Assembly: GCA_964553915.1 (NCBI GenBank)
Contig: CAZKMM010000074.1
Span: 1-13,241, forward strand
Source: CAZKMM01 sp964553915
GTDB taxonomy: Bacteria; RBG-13-61-14; DRUE01
Direction of reading: 5' to 3'
DNA length: 13,241 bases
This document shows positions 7,773-13,241 of this stretch, piece after piece. A program made the translations under genes and the position numbers. Every line of letters begins with the position of its first letter. Position 1 is the first letter of the stretch. Below the pieces are notes generated by a model. The model did no database searches. It was not told the DNA's origin and saw nothing but the letters and a program-made list of their open reading frames with translations.

Positions 7773-9776
7773 TCAGCGGTTCCCTTCCTTAAAAATTGGC
7801 ACACAGGGATATTCCCGCTCCCGCCACTCTTGGATTTTTTCCATTACGGTTGGGAAAAACTTCTCTTCTGTATGGGGCAAAAACAAAGCAGCCATATAAT
7901 TATCCATAAAGGTCATATTATCTGCGAACTCTATATTGGTCATCATCTGGGCGATTTTTTCTGCATCGTCCAAAAGTTCATTGGAAAAACTCACCAGTCG
8001 AGCACCGAGCAGAGAGCCGTTGCCGATGAAGCGAATCTTGGAGCGGTCAATATCCGGAAGCAATCCAATGGTGATGGCATTTTCTATATCCAGAAAGGAG
8101 CCGAAATTTCCGGCAATGAGAATTAAGTCCAGATTTTCAAAATCCAAGCCGACTTCTCCCAGCAGGGTGCGATACCCGGCATACATTGCCGCTTTTGCCC
8201 GAATCAGATTATCAAAGTCCATTTCCCGAAGGACAATATCCTCTCCAATGGCAGTTGCCTTTTGGGGAACAATTATCACCTCGGGTCCGTCCTTGCCTTC
8301 TCTCACCAGAGGCGAGCCAGAGCTAAGGTTAATTTTTCCGTTCTGGTCAATCAGTCCCACCCGAAGGAGCTCCGCGGTGATATTAATAATTCCCGAACCA
8401 CAAATGCCGATTGCCGGCTTGTGCTCGATGGTCTGATACCGAACATAACAGGTCTCGGGGTCTATGGAAAATCGCTCAATTGCTCCGGGAGCCGCGTGGG
8501 TGCCATATTTAATTCCCCCACCCTCAAAAGCCGGACCCGCAGAACAGCTGGCACAGAGAAGCCAGTCCTGATTGCCCAGAACAATCTCGCCGTTGGTGCC
8601 AATGTCAATATAAAGCACCAGCTCCGGACGCTTATAAATTCCCGCACCAAGAACCCCGGAAACTATATCTCCTCCCACATAACTTGCCACGCAGGGCATC
8701 GGGTAAAGATGAATCCATTCCGGAAGATTTATTCCCAGCTCCTTTGCCCGAACCGGGGGAAAGATATTTGCCACTGGCACATAAGGGCTTAAGCGAATCC
8801 ATTTCGGGTTCAAGCCCAGAAGCAGATGGGTCATTGTGGTATTTCCGGCACAGGTCATATGAGAGACCTGCTGGGGAGAAATTCCGCTCTTTTGAAAAAG
8901 CTCCTCCAGAATCTGATTGATGGTATCCACCACTGCTTTCTGGAGGGTTTTAAGCCCCCCGGATTTGCTGGCATAGACAATCCGGCTGATGACATCCGCA
9001 CCATAGCTTACCTGCCGGTTAAAATGATTGAGCCGAAGCAGGGGCTGGGAGCGGTTAAGGTCTAAAATCTGTCCGGAGACCGTGGTGGTGCCAATATCAA
9101 AAGCCAGGGAATAATGTTGACCCCGGGTATCTCCTGGCTCTATATGAATCAGCTTGGGTCGGCGGGCACCTCTCTGCAGGTCATAATCCCTTGCTTCTTC
9201 TCCCCGGGTGCGAACCACAGTGACCGTGGTCTTAAAATCCTCTTCCCGAAGCGCCTCCGGGAGCCGACGCAGACAGGGAAAATCCACCGAGACCCGACGA
9301 AGCCCATATTTCTGGCGGAGGCTCCGAACCAATCTCTGCAGGTCCGTGCTGTTATCCTCTTTGGAAGGAGGAGGTAGTTCCAGATAGAGTTTCTGAACCG
9401 GGGATTCTCTTTTCCAGTCCGGGTTTAAGCGTTCAATCTCTTCTTCGGTTAAAAATTGCCCTTTAGGTGCCCGGTGCTTTTGCAGGACAAATTCCTGTTC
9501 CACCCGGCTATCTTCCGGGATGAAAATTTCCAGGTCAGTTTTTACCTCAGAAAGACAGGCTTGACGCCAGCCCTGGGCATATTCCTCATCGCTCTGCTGA
9601 ACTCCTTTTTTTGCCTCAACCTCTCCTTTGTTGATTTTTACCCGGCACTGACCGCAAACTCCTCTTCCCCCACAGCTGGCATCAATCATTACCCCGGCTC
9701 GAGTAATGACCTCCAGCAGGTTCTCGCCTTCCTGGGCTTCTACTTCAATGTTATCGGGTAAGATTTTTACCTTCAT
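7773..9776 (-). CDS. acsV: RACo-type reductive activator of the corrinoid iron-sulfur protein (AcsV, DUF4445/ASKHA)
   Basis: Uses ATP to drive an uphill electron that returns inactive Co(II) corrinoid to Co(I) on CFeSP. The 667-aa protein begins with a [2Fe-2S] ferredoxin domain (Cys35, Cys41, Cys44, Cys74). A middle linker region runs to about residue 215. The rest is an ASKHA ATPase-like domain with FDIGTTTVSG, CAGNTTMTHLLLG, YIDIGTNGEIVLGN, CSAGPAFEGGG and a late AGNFGSFLDIENA motif. The order matches RACo from Carboxydothermus hydrogenoformans. Related activators serve other corrinoid methyltransferases, but acsD in the same operon makes CFeSP the likely partner. The start has only a weak ribosome-binding site and lies 18 nt after folD. 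Confidence 0.93.
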   Translation of the reverse strand: MKVKILPDNIEVEAQEGENLLEVITRAGVMIDASCGGRGVCGQCRVKINKGEVEAKKGVQQSDEEYAQGWRQACLSEVKTDLEIFIPEDSRVEQEFVLQKHRAPKGQFLTEEEIERLNPDWKRESPVQKLYLELPPPSKEDNSTDLQRLVRSLRQKYGLRRVSVDFPCLRRLPEALREEDFKTTVTVVRTRGEEARDYDLQRGARRPKLIHIEPGDTRGQHYSLAFDIGTTTVSGQILDLNRSQPLLRLNHFNRQVSYGADVISRIVYASKSGGLKTLQKAVVDTINQILEELFQKSGISPQQVSHMTCAGNTTMTHLLLGLNPKWIRLSPYVPVANIFPPVRAKELGINLPEWIHLYPMPCVASYVGGDIVSGVLGAGIYKRPELVLYIDIGTNGEIVLGNQDWLLCASCSAGPAFEGGGIKYGTHAAPGAIERFSIDPETCYVRYQTIEHKPAIGICGSGIINITAELLRVGLIDQNGKINLSSGSPLVREGKDGPEVIIVPQKATAIGEDIVLREMDFDNLIRAKAAMYAGYRTLLGEVGLDFENLDLILIAGNFGSFLDIENAITIGLLPDIDRSKIRFIGNGSLLGARLVSFSNELLDDAEKIAQMMTNIEFADNMTFMDNYMAALFLPHTEEKFFPTVMEKIQEWREREYPCVPIFKEGNR

Positions 9777-9794
9777 AAATTTGTTTCTCTGGTT

Positions 9795-10661
9795 TTATTT
9801 TTCCAGCCTGAGCCTGGCGGATTTTAAGGTATTTTTCAAAAGCATTGTAATGGTCATCGGTCCCACTCCGCCTGGAACCGGGGTAATTTTTCCTGCTACC
9901 TCTTTTGCCGGCTCAAAGTCCACATCTCCGCAGAGACCGCTCTCCAGCCGGTTGACTCCGACATCAATCACGGTGGCACCGGGTTTAATCATATCTGCGG
10001 TAACTGCCTTGGGTTTACCAGCAGCAACAACCAGGATATCTGCCCGTTTGGTATGCTCTGTTATATTTTTGGTTCTGGTATGGCAGATGGTCACCGTGGC
10101 ATTAGCATTGGGAGCTTTTTGCACCAGAATCATTGCAATCGGCTTTCCCACGATATTGCTTCTTCCCACCACCACCACATCTGCTCCTTCAATCTGGGTG
10201 CCGGAGCGGACCAAAAGCTCCTGAATTCCTGCCGGGGTGCAGGGCAGGAACCTTGGCTCGCCAATCATCAACCTTCCGACATTTACCGGATGAAATCCAT
10301 CTACATCTTTATCCGGGTCAATGGCATAAAGCACCTTGTTTTCATTGATATGTTTGGGGAGAGGAAGTTGAACCAGAATTCCATCCACCTCTGGATTTTT
10401 GTTCAGCTCATCAATCAGCTTAAGGAGTTCTTCTTCTGGAAAATCCGCCGGCTTGCGATATTCAAAGGATTTAATTCCCACTTTTTCGCAGGCACGCTGT
10501 TTGTTGCGGACATAAACCTGACTGGCTGGGTCATCGCCCACCAGAATTACTGCCAAACCCGGCTCCCTGCCATATTTGGATTTAATTTCCTCCACTTCCT
10601 GCTTGATTTCGGAACGAATCTGTTCCGCTATGGCTTTTCCGTCAATAATTTCTGCTGGCAT
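9795..10661 (-). CDS. folD: Methylenetetrahydrofolate dehydrogenase / methenyltetrahydrofolate cyclohydrolase (FolD)
   Basis: Bifunctional cytoplasmic enzyme of the methyl branch, converting formyl-THF-derived methenyl-THF to methylene-THF with NAD(P)H. At 288 aa it has normal family length. Catalytic and folate residues are present: Tyr50 and Lys54 in VYVRNK, Gln98 in GILVQLPLP and Asp121 in DKDVDGFHP. The nucleotide loop GRSNIVGKP and the C-terminal signature TPVPGGVGPMT are intact. It is the first gene of the minus-strand operon, with AAGGAGGTG before its ATG. Being first in a run with CFeSP and CODH genes suggests it is co-regulated with autotrophic or acetogenic metabolism rather than kept for biosynthesis only. 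Cofactor preference is not readable here. Confidence 0.97.
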   Translation of the reverse strand: MPAEIIDGKAIAEQIRSEIKQEVEEIKSKYGREPGLAVILVGDDPASQVYVRNKQRACEKVGIKSFEYRKPADFPEEELLKLIDELNKNPEVDGILVQLPLPKHINENKVLYAIDPDKDVDGFHPVNVGRLMIGEPRFLPCTPAGIQELLVRSGTQIEGADVVVVGRSNIVGKPIAMILVQKAPNANATVTICHTRTKNITEHTKRADILVVAAGKPKAVTADMIKPGATVIDVGVNRLESGLCGDVDFEPAKEVAGKITPVPGGVGPMTITMLLKNTLKSARLRLEK

Positions 10662-10699
10662 CTCACACCTCCTTTTTAGTTTTACTGAAAAAATCGGAC

Positions 10700-10712
10700 T
10701 TCCTTTAAGGAA
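10700..10712. repeat. 13-bp palindrome in the folD leader, candidate operator
   Basis: TTCCTT-T-AAGGAA is a perfect inverted repeat with a single central base. It falls about 15-27 nt downstream of the predicted start of the operon transcript, where a repressor would block transcription. A similar TCCTT/AAGGA repeat lies in the lipB promoter region. Functional meaning is inferred. Confidence 0.35.
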
Positions 10713-10733
10713 AATTCTTCTTTAAATCTGGAT

Positions 10734-10762
10734 AAAATACAATGATAGGAGAAAAATGTCAA
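10734..10762 (-). promoter_or_regulatory. Candidate sigma-70 promoter for the folD-to-cooS operon
   Basis: On the minus strand, a perfect TTGACA -35 (10762-10757) is followed after exactly 17 nt by TATTTT as -10 (10739-10734, 4 of 6 consensus). Transcription would begin near 10727, giving a leader of about 65 nt before the folD ATG. No riboswitch fold was recognised in that leader. Confidence 0.6.
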
Positions 10763-10850
10763 GACTTTTTTGAAAACTTCTCATCCTGTTCAGGGCTTTT
10801 TTAACAAAAAATTTAAGCTTACGGGCAATTATGGAACAGAAATTTTTTTC

Positions 10851-10879
10851 TTTACTTTTTCACCAGATTTGATAATAAT
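10851..10879 (+). promoter_or_regulatory. Candidate promoter for the small heat-shock gene
   Basis: TTTACT (10851-10856, 4 of 6), 17-nt spacer, AATAAT (10874-10879, 5 of 6). Transcription would begin near 10886, leaving a leader of only about 16 nt that still contains the GGAGG site. The region is AT-rich, so chance matches are likely. No CIRCE-type heat-shock operator was seen. Confidence 0.35.
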
Positions 10880-10890
10880 CTTTAATAAAA

Positions 10891-10895
10891 GGAGG
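10891..10895 (+). promoter_or_regulatory. Shine-Dalgarno site fixing the TTG start of hsp20
   Basis: GGAGG with 6 nt to a TTG at 10902. It decides against the longer open frame that begins at 10770, which has no such site. Confidence 0.75.
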
Positions 10896-10901
10896 GAAAA
10901 A

Positions 10902-11354
10902 TTGGTTAAGAGATGGGACCCGTTTCGGGAGCTATCTCTGATTACGGAGATGATGACCAGATTTTTAGGGGAGGAACTTTCCGAGCAGGTATCTTCCCGG
11001 GAGCTTCAGGCGGACTGGATTCCTGCGGTGGACCTGATGGAGCTGGAAGACCGCTATATTTTAAAAGCAGATTTAGCTGGAATTGAAAGCGAAAAAATCA
11101 AAGTGGAGGTAGTTGACCAGAGATTGATTTTATCCGGGGAGCGACCGGTCAAGCAGGGACCTGCGGGGTATAAATTCCATCGGCTGGAGCGTCCCTATGG
11201 GAAATTCTATCGGATATTTCCACTTCCCAAAGAAGTGGATTGTGAGCGGGTACGGGCAAAGCTCCGGGAAGGGGTGCTGGAGGTAATTCTTCCCAAAAAA
11301 GAAAGCGACCTTCCCAAAAGGATTCCAATTAAAACTTCAAAGAAAAGTTCCTGA
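10902..11354 (+). CDS. Small heat-shock protein, Hsp20/alpha-crystallin family
   Basis: ATP-independent holdase chaperone, 150 aa from a TTG start. The frame is open back to 10770, but the upstream 44 codons look like untranslated AT-rich DNA and the GGAGG at 10891 points to TTG. The N-terminal arm has the common WDPFREL motif. The alpha-crystallin domain runs from about residue 45 to 138: WIPAVDLMELEDRYILKADL, then the L-x-G-E-R segment (LSGERP), a GKFYRIFPLP strand and the closing LREGVLEVILPK. A short basic tail follows. It is divergent from folD across a 240-bp spacer. No functional tie to the acetyl-CoA pathway is evident. Confidence 0.94.
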   Translation: MVKRWDPFRELSLITEMMTRFLGEELSEQVSSRELQADWIPAVDLMELEDRYILKADLAGIESEKIKVEVVDQRLILSGERPVKQGPAGYKFHRLERPYGKFYRIFPLPKEVDCERVRAKLREGVLEVILPKKESDLPKRIPIKTSKKSS

Positions 11355-11365
11355 ATTTTTTCAAT

Positions 11366-11382
11366 AATCCTTAAAAAGGATT
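11366..11382 (+). repeat. Inverted repeat between hsp20 and lipB (weak terminator or operator)
   Basis: AATCCTT-AAA-AAGGATT can form a 7-bp stem with a 3-base loop. It lacks a following T-tract, so it is a poor intrinsic terminator. It overlaps the predicted -35 box of lipB by two bases, and its core resembles the palindrome in the folD leader. Confidence 0.35.
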
Positions 11383-11409
11383 GATTTATCAGAGCGGTAT
11401 TTATATAAT
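11381..11409 (+). promoter_or_regulatory. Candidate sigma-70 promoter for lipB
   Basis: TTGATT (11381-11386, 4 of 6), 17-nt spacer, perfect TATAAT (11404-11409). The predicted transcript begins near 11416, after the upstream TTG codon at 11409, which would force use of the ATG at 11424 with a very short leader. Confidence 0.5.
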
Positions 11410-11423
11410 TGAAATCAAGGGAA

Positions 11424-12149
11424 ATGCTTAAAGCAAAATGGTATTTTCTTGGTCAGATTGATTACGAGACCGCTTATTCTCTTCAGCTCTGGCTGGCGGA
11501 GAAGTTGAAAAGCGAGCACGGGCTCTGTGGGTATCTGCTTTTTCTGGAGCATCCTCCCACCATAACCTTTGGCTATTCTCTGAAGGGAGATGAGGGGAAA
11601 AGCGAACTTCGGGTGAGTAAAAGGGAACTTGAAGAAAGGGGCTTTAAAATTTTCCATACTGACCGGGGAGGGAAAACGACCTATCACGGACCCGGACAGC
11701 TGGTTTGCTATTTGATTTTAAATTTAAATCAGCTCCGGCTTTCAAGTAAAAGATATGTGCGGAAGCTGGAAGATGTGGTAATTAACTGGCTGAGGGGGCT
11801 GGGGATTGATGCCGGGCGAGACCCGGACTATCCCGGGGCTTGGGTGGGAGAGGAAAAAATAGCCTCGGTGGGGGTTCGGATTAAGGAGCGGATTTCCCGG
11901 CACGGGATTGCGGTAAATCTTCATCCGAGTTTAGCGGACTTTGAACTAATTATCCCTTGCGGTATCAAATCCAGGAAAATGACCAGCTATTTTCAGCTTA
12001 CCGGGGAAAAACTGGATTACCAGACTGCCATTTCTGGAATTTTAAAGGAATTTTCCCGGATATTTCAGGTGGAGGTTTTTCCTGCAGAAACTGGAGAGCT
12101 TTTTGGACAAGGAGGTATAGATGACAATCAAAGAATGGCTTACTCCTGA
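11424..12149 (+). CDS. lipB: Octanoyl-[acyl-carrier-protein]:protein N-octanoyltransferase (LipB)
   Basis: Transfers octanoyl from acyl carrier protein to lipoyl domains such as GcvH or E2 subunits, the first step of lipoate synthesis. From the ATG at 11424 it is 241 aa. Family signatures are intact: EHPPTITFG, RGGKTTYHGPGQLV (81-94), GAWVGEEKIASVGVRI with catalytic Lys145, HGIAVN, and IPCGI with catalytic Cys179. A TTG at 11409 gives a form five residues longer, but an in-frame stop sits directly before it and a TATAAT box overlaps it, so ATG is preferred. The 3' end overlaps the next gene by 29 bp. In an acetogen, lipoylation could serve the glycine cleavage/synthase system, but lipA and gcv genes are not in view. 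Confidence 0.95.
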   Translation: MLKAKWYFLGQIDYETAYSLQLWLAEKLKSEHGLCGYLLFLEHPPTITFGYSLKGDEGKSELRVSKRELEERGFKIFHTDRGGKTTYHGPGQLVCYLILNLNQLRLSSKRYVRKLEDVVINWLRGLGIDAGRDPDYPGAWVGEEKIASVGVRIKERISRHGIAVNLHPSLADFELIIPCGIKSRKMTSYFQLTGEKLDYQTAISGILKEFSRIFQVEVFPAETGELFGQGGIDDNQRMAYS

Positions 12150-12552
12150 CCTGTTTAAAATCAATGTTTTTATTGTTGCCTTATTGATTAACTGGACGCT
12201 TTTGAATCTGGCATCTAATTTTCTGGAGGATTTTAAGATTTCTCCCCGGGTGCAGAATATCAATTATATGTGGGTGGTGATAATGTGTTTTGCTTATGGG
12301 ATTCTGGTTCTGCTTGGACTTGTCGGGGTGGTTCCCAATCACCCCACCCTGTATCCTAACCGGTATGATTTTCTTTTGATGGGCAATAAGCAGGCGCTCG
12401 CCTGCATTATTTTCGGGCTGGTAGCAGGAGCTCCTTTAGGCTGGTATCTGGGAGAGCGTTCCAGGCTCCGCTGGGCAATGGCAGGGCTGGCTCTGGTCTG
12501 TGAGGGGATGGTTGCTCTGGGAACTTTACTCTGGATTTTAGCACAGGAGTAA
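12121..12552 (+). CDS. Small four-helix membrane protein of unknown function
   Basis: 143 aa, not recognised. Four hydrophobic segments fit membrane helices: about 15-34 (INVFIVALLINWTLLNLAS), 50-70, 90-108 (glycine-rich, FGLVAGAPLGWYLGE) and 116-140. The loop between helices 2 and 3 is polar (NHPTLYPNRYDFLLMGNKQ). No cysteine pairs, nucleotide motif or signal peptidase site are seen. It begins at ATG behind AAGGAGG inside the end of lipB and ends 4 nt before the next membrane-protein gene, so the two probably act or are expressed together. Confidence 0.82.
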   Translation: MTIKEWLTPDLFKINVFIVALLINWTLLNLASNFLEDFKISPRVQNINYMWVVIMCFAYGILVLLGLVGVVPNHPTLYPNRYDFLLMGNKQALACIIFGLVAGAPLGWYLGERSRLRWAMAGLALVCEGMVALGTLLWILAQE

Positions 12553-12556
12553 GAAG

Positions 12557-13241
12557 ATGGCTCAAAATAAAATTATCGCCCCGGAACAATTCAGAAGAAG
12601 AATTGCCTGGGCAATTTTAAGCACCAACCTTTTTGGTCTGCCGATTATCTTTGTTTTCTTAATTATTTTGATTGGAATACCCTTCAGCCAGCTTTTTGAT
12701 GCCCTTAGCCGTTCTCCGCTTCTTTTGGGAATTGGCTTTGGAGCCGTTGGCGGAGCCGGGGTGGTATTTGTTCTCGGGCACTTTATCTGGGTGCTTTATT
12801 TTATGAATCCGATTTTTGGATATCTGAAAGCAGAGCAGGAAAAAGAAAGCGAGCTGAAAGATTACGCCCGAAAGGCAATGCTGAATTCTGCCACCACCCC
12901 TTATTTCACGATGATACTTTCCATTGCCTTTTATTTTATTGCCATCATCTTATTACTGCTCAGTTTGAACTTTTTATTTAAATTCACTTTGGGGCAGGCT
13001 TTATCTTTATTTTCTGTGCCTTTTGGGGTGGGGGTATTAATCAGCTTTTTTCAGTACTTTTCCACCCGGGCGGTTCTAATCAGACTAAATGAGACAATTG
13101 TTCGCCGTTTTTCAGAACTGGTGGAAGATGAGGGACTGAATTATCTTCGGATCAGATTCCGGGATAAAATGCTGGTGGCAGTGGTGATTTTATGCCTGAG
13201 TCTGGTGGTGATTACTGGCATTTTAAGTTATACCTATGCTG
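12557..13241 (+). CDS. Multi-span membrane protein, N-terminal part, cut by window edge
   Basis: 228 residues are visible and the frame is still open at the right edge. Hydrophobic segments lie at about 17-42, 54-83, 114-140, 145-168 and 204-226, separated by charged stretches with coiled-coil character (91-107 and 171-203). Two helix pairs each followed by a charged segment suggest an internal duplication. This layout is seen in membrane sensor regions of cyclases, histidine kinases and HAMP proteins, so an output domain may follow beyond the edge; that is a guess. It starts at ATG 4 nt after the preceding gene, and the only upstream purine run is GGAGTAAGAAG at that gene's stop. Confidence 0.8.
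   Translation, partial: MAQNKIIAPEQFRRRIAWAILSTNLFGLPIIFVFLIILIGIPFSQLFDALSRSPLLLGIGFGAVGGAGVVFVLGHFIWVLYFMNPIFGYLKAEQEKESELKDYARKAMLNSATTPYFTMILSIAFYFIAIILLLLSLNFLFKFTLGQALSLFSVPFGVGVLISFFQYFSTRAVLIRLNETIVRRFSELVEDEGLNYLRIRFRDKMLVAVVILCLSLVVITGILSYTYA

Larger units (their letters stand above)
10662..10901. other. Divergent intergenic region between folD and hsp20
   Basis: 240 bp of AT-rich DNA holding the two candidate promoters, the 13-bp palindrome and the hsp20 ribosome-binding site. Nothing else was recognised between 10763 and 10850: no RNA gene, repeat array or convincing ORF. Confidence 0.7.

Noticed and set aside
7936..8792. Two long plus-strand open frames antisense to acsV
   Set aside because: Composition reflects the opposite strand of a conserved ASKHA domain; no start signals and no family resemblance.
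10053..10679. 208-codon plus-strand open frame
   Set aside because: Antisense to folD, which has all catalytic residues; no ribosome-binding site.
10770..10901. Upstream extension of hsp20
   Set aside because: In frame, but with no ribosome-binding site, phenylalanine-rich AT-driven sequence, and a GGAGG site directing initiation to TTG at 10902.
11342..11362. A-rich/T-rich hairpin over the hsp20 stop as an intrinsic terminator
   Set aside because: The stem is almost all A-T with a wobble pair and a very tight loop; too weak to call.
1..13241. CRISPR arrays, insertion sequences, tRNA or rRNA genes, attachment sites
   Set aside because: No regular direct repeats, transposase-like proteins, cloverleaf or rRNA-like sequence seen; this looks like a core metabolic region.

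Overview
The window looks like bacterial chromosome from a strict anaerobe that uses the bacterial-type Wood-Ljungdahl (reductive acetyl-CoA) pathway. The evidence is a nickel CO dehydrogenase, the small subunit of the corrinoid iron-sulfur protein (AcsD, not an archaeal Cdh fusion), a RACo-type reductive activator, a CooC/AcsF-type nickel ATPase and FolD. Shine-Dalgarno sequences are strong (AGGAGG type), and GTG/TTG starts occur. I cannot name a lineage: a clostridial-type acetogen or an uncultured acetogenic phylum both fit.

Layout. Bases 1-10661 are one tightly packed minus-strand operon, read right to left: folD, acsV (RACo), cooC/acsF, a 73-aa gene of unknown function, acsD, a CooF-like polyferredoxin, nuoE-like, nuoF-like, a NuoG/HoxU-like iron-sulfur protein, and cooS (cut by the left edge). 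Gaps are under about 40 bp and several junctions overlap or abut. A 240-bp divergent intergenic region (10662-10901) holds a good candidate promoter for this operon (TTGACA, 17 bp, TATTTT), a 13-bp palindrome, and a weaker promoter for the rightward genes. The plus strand carries a small heat-shock protein (TTG start), lipB, a small four-helix membrane protein and the start of a multi-span membrane protein cut by the right edge.

How the genes fit together. FolD works in the methyl branch. AcsD is half of the methyl carrier. RACo rescues the carrier's corrinoid when it is oxidised. CooC/AcsF matures a nickel site. CooS makes or oxidises CO. Between acsD and cooS lie a polyferredoxin and a complete three-subunit NADH-dehydrogenase-like module with no hydrogenase or formate dehydrogenase catalytic gene in view. 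The inference is that this module links CODH/ferredoxin electrons to NAD(H).

The most unusual features are the NADH module placed inside the CODH operon, a roughly 98-residue lysine-rich tail on the NuoE-like subunit whose last 55 residues resemble a histone H1 tail, and the 73-aa gene of unknown function between cooC and acsD. No mobile elements, CRISPR arrays, tRNAs or rRNAs were seen.
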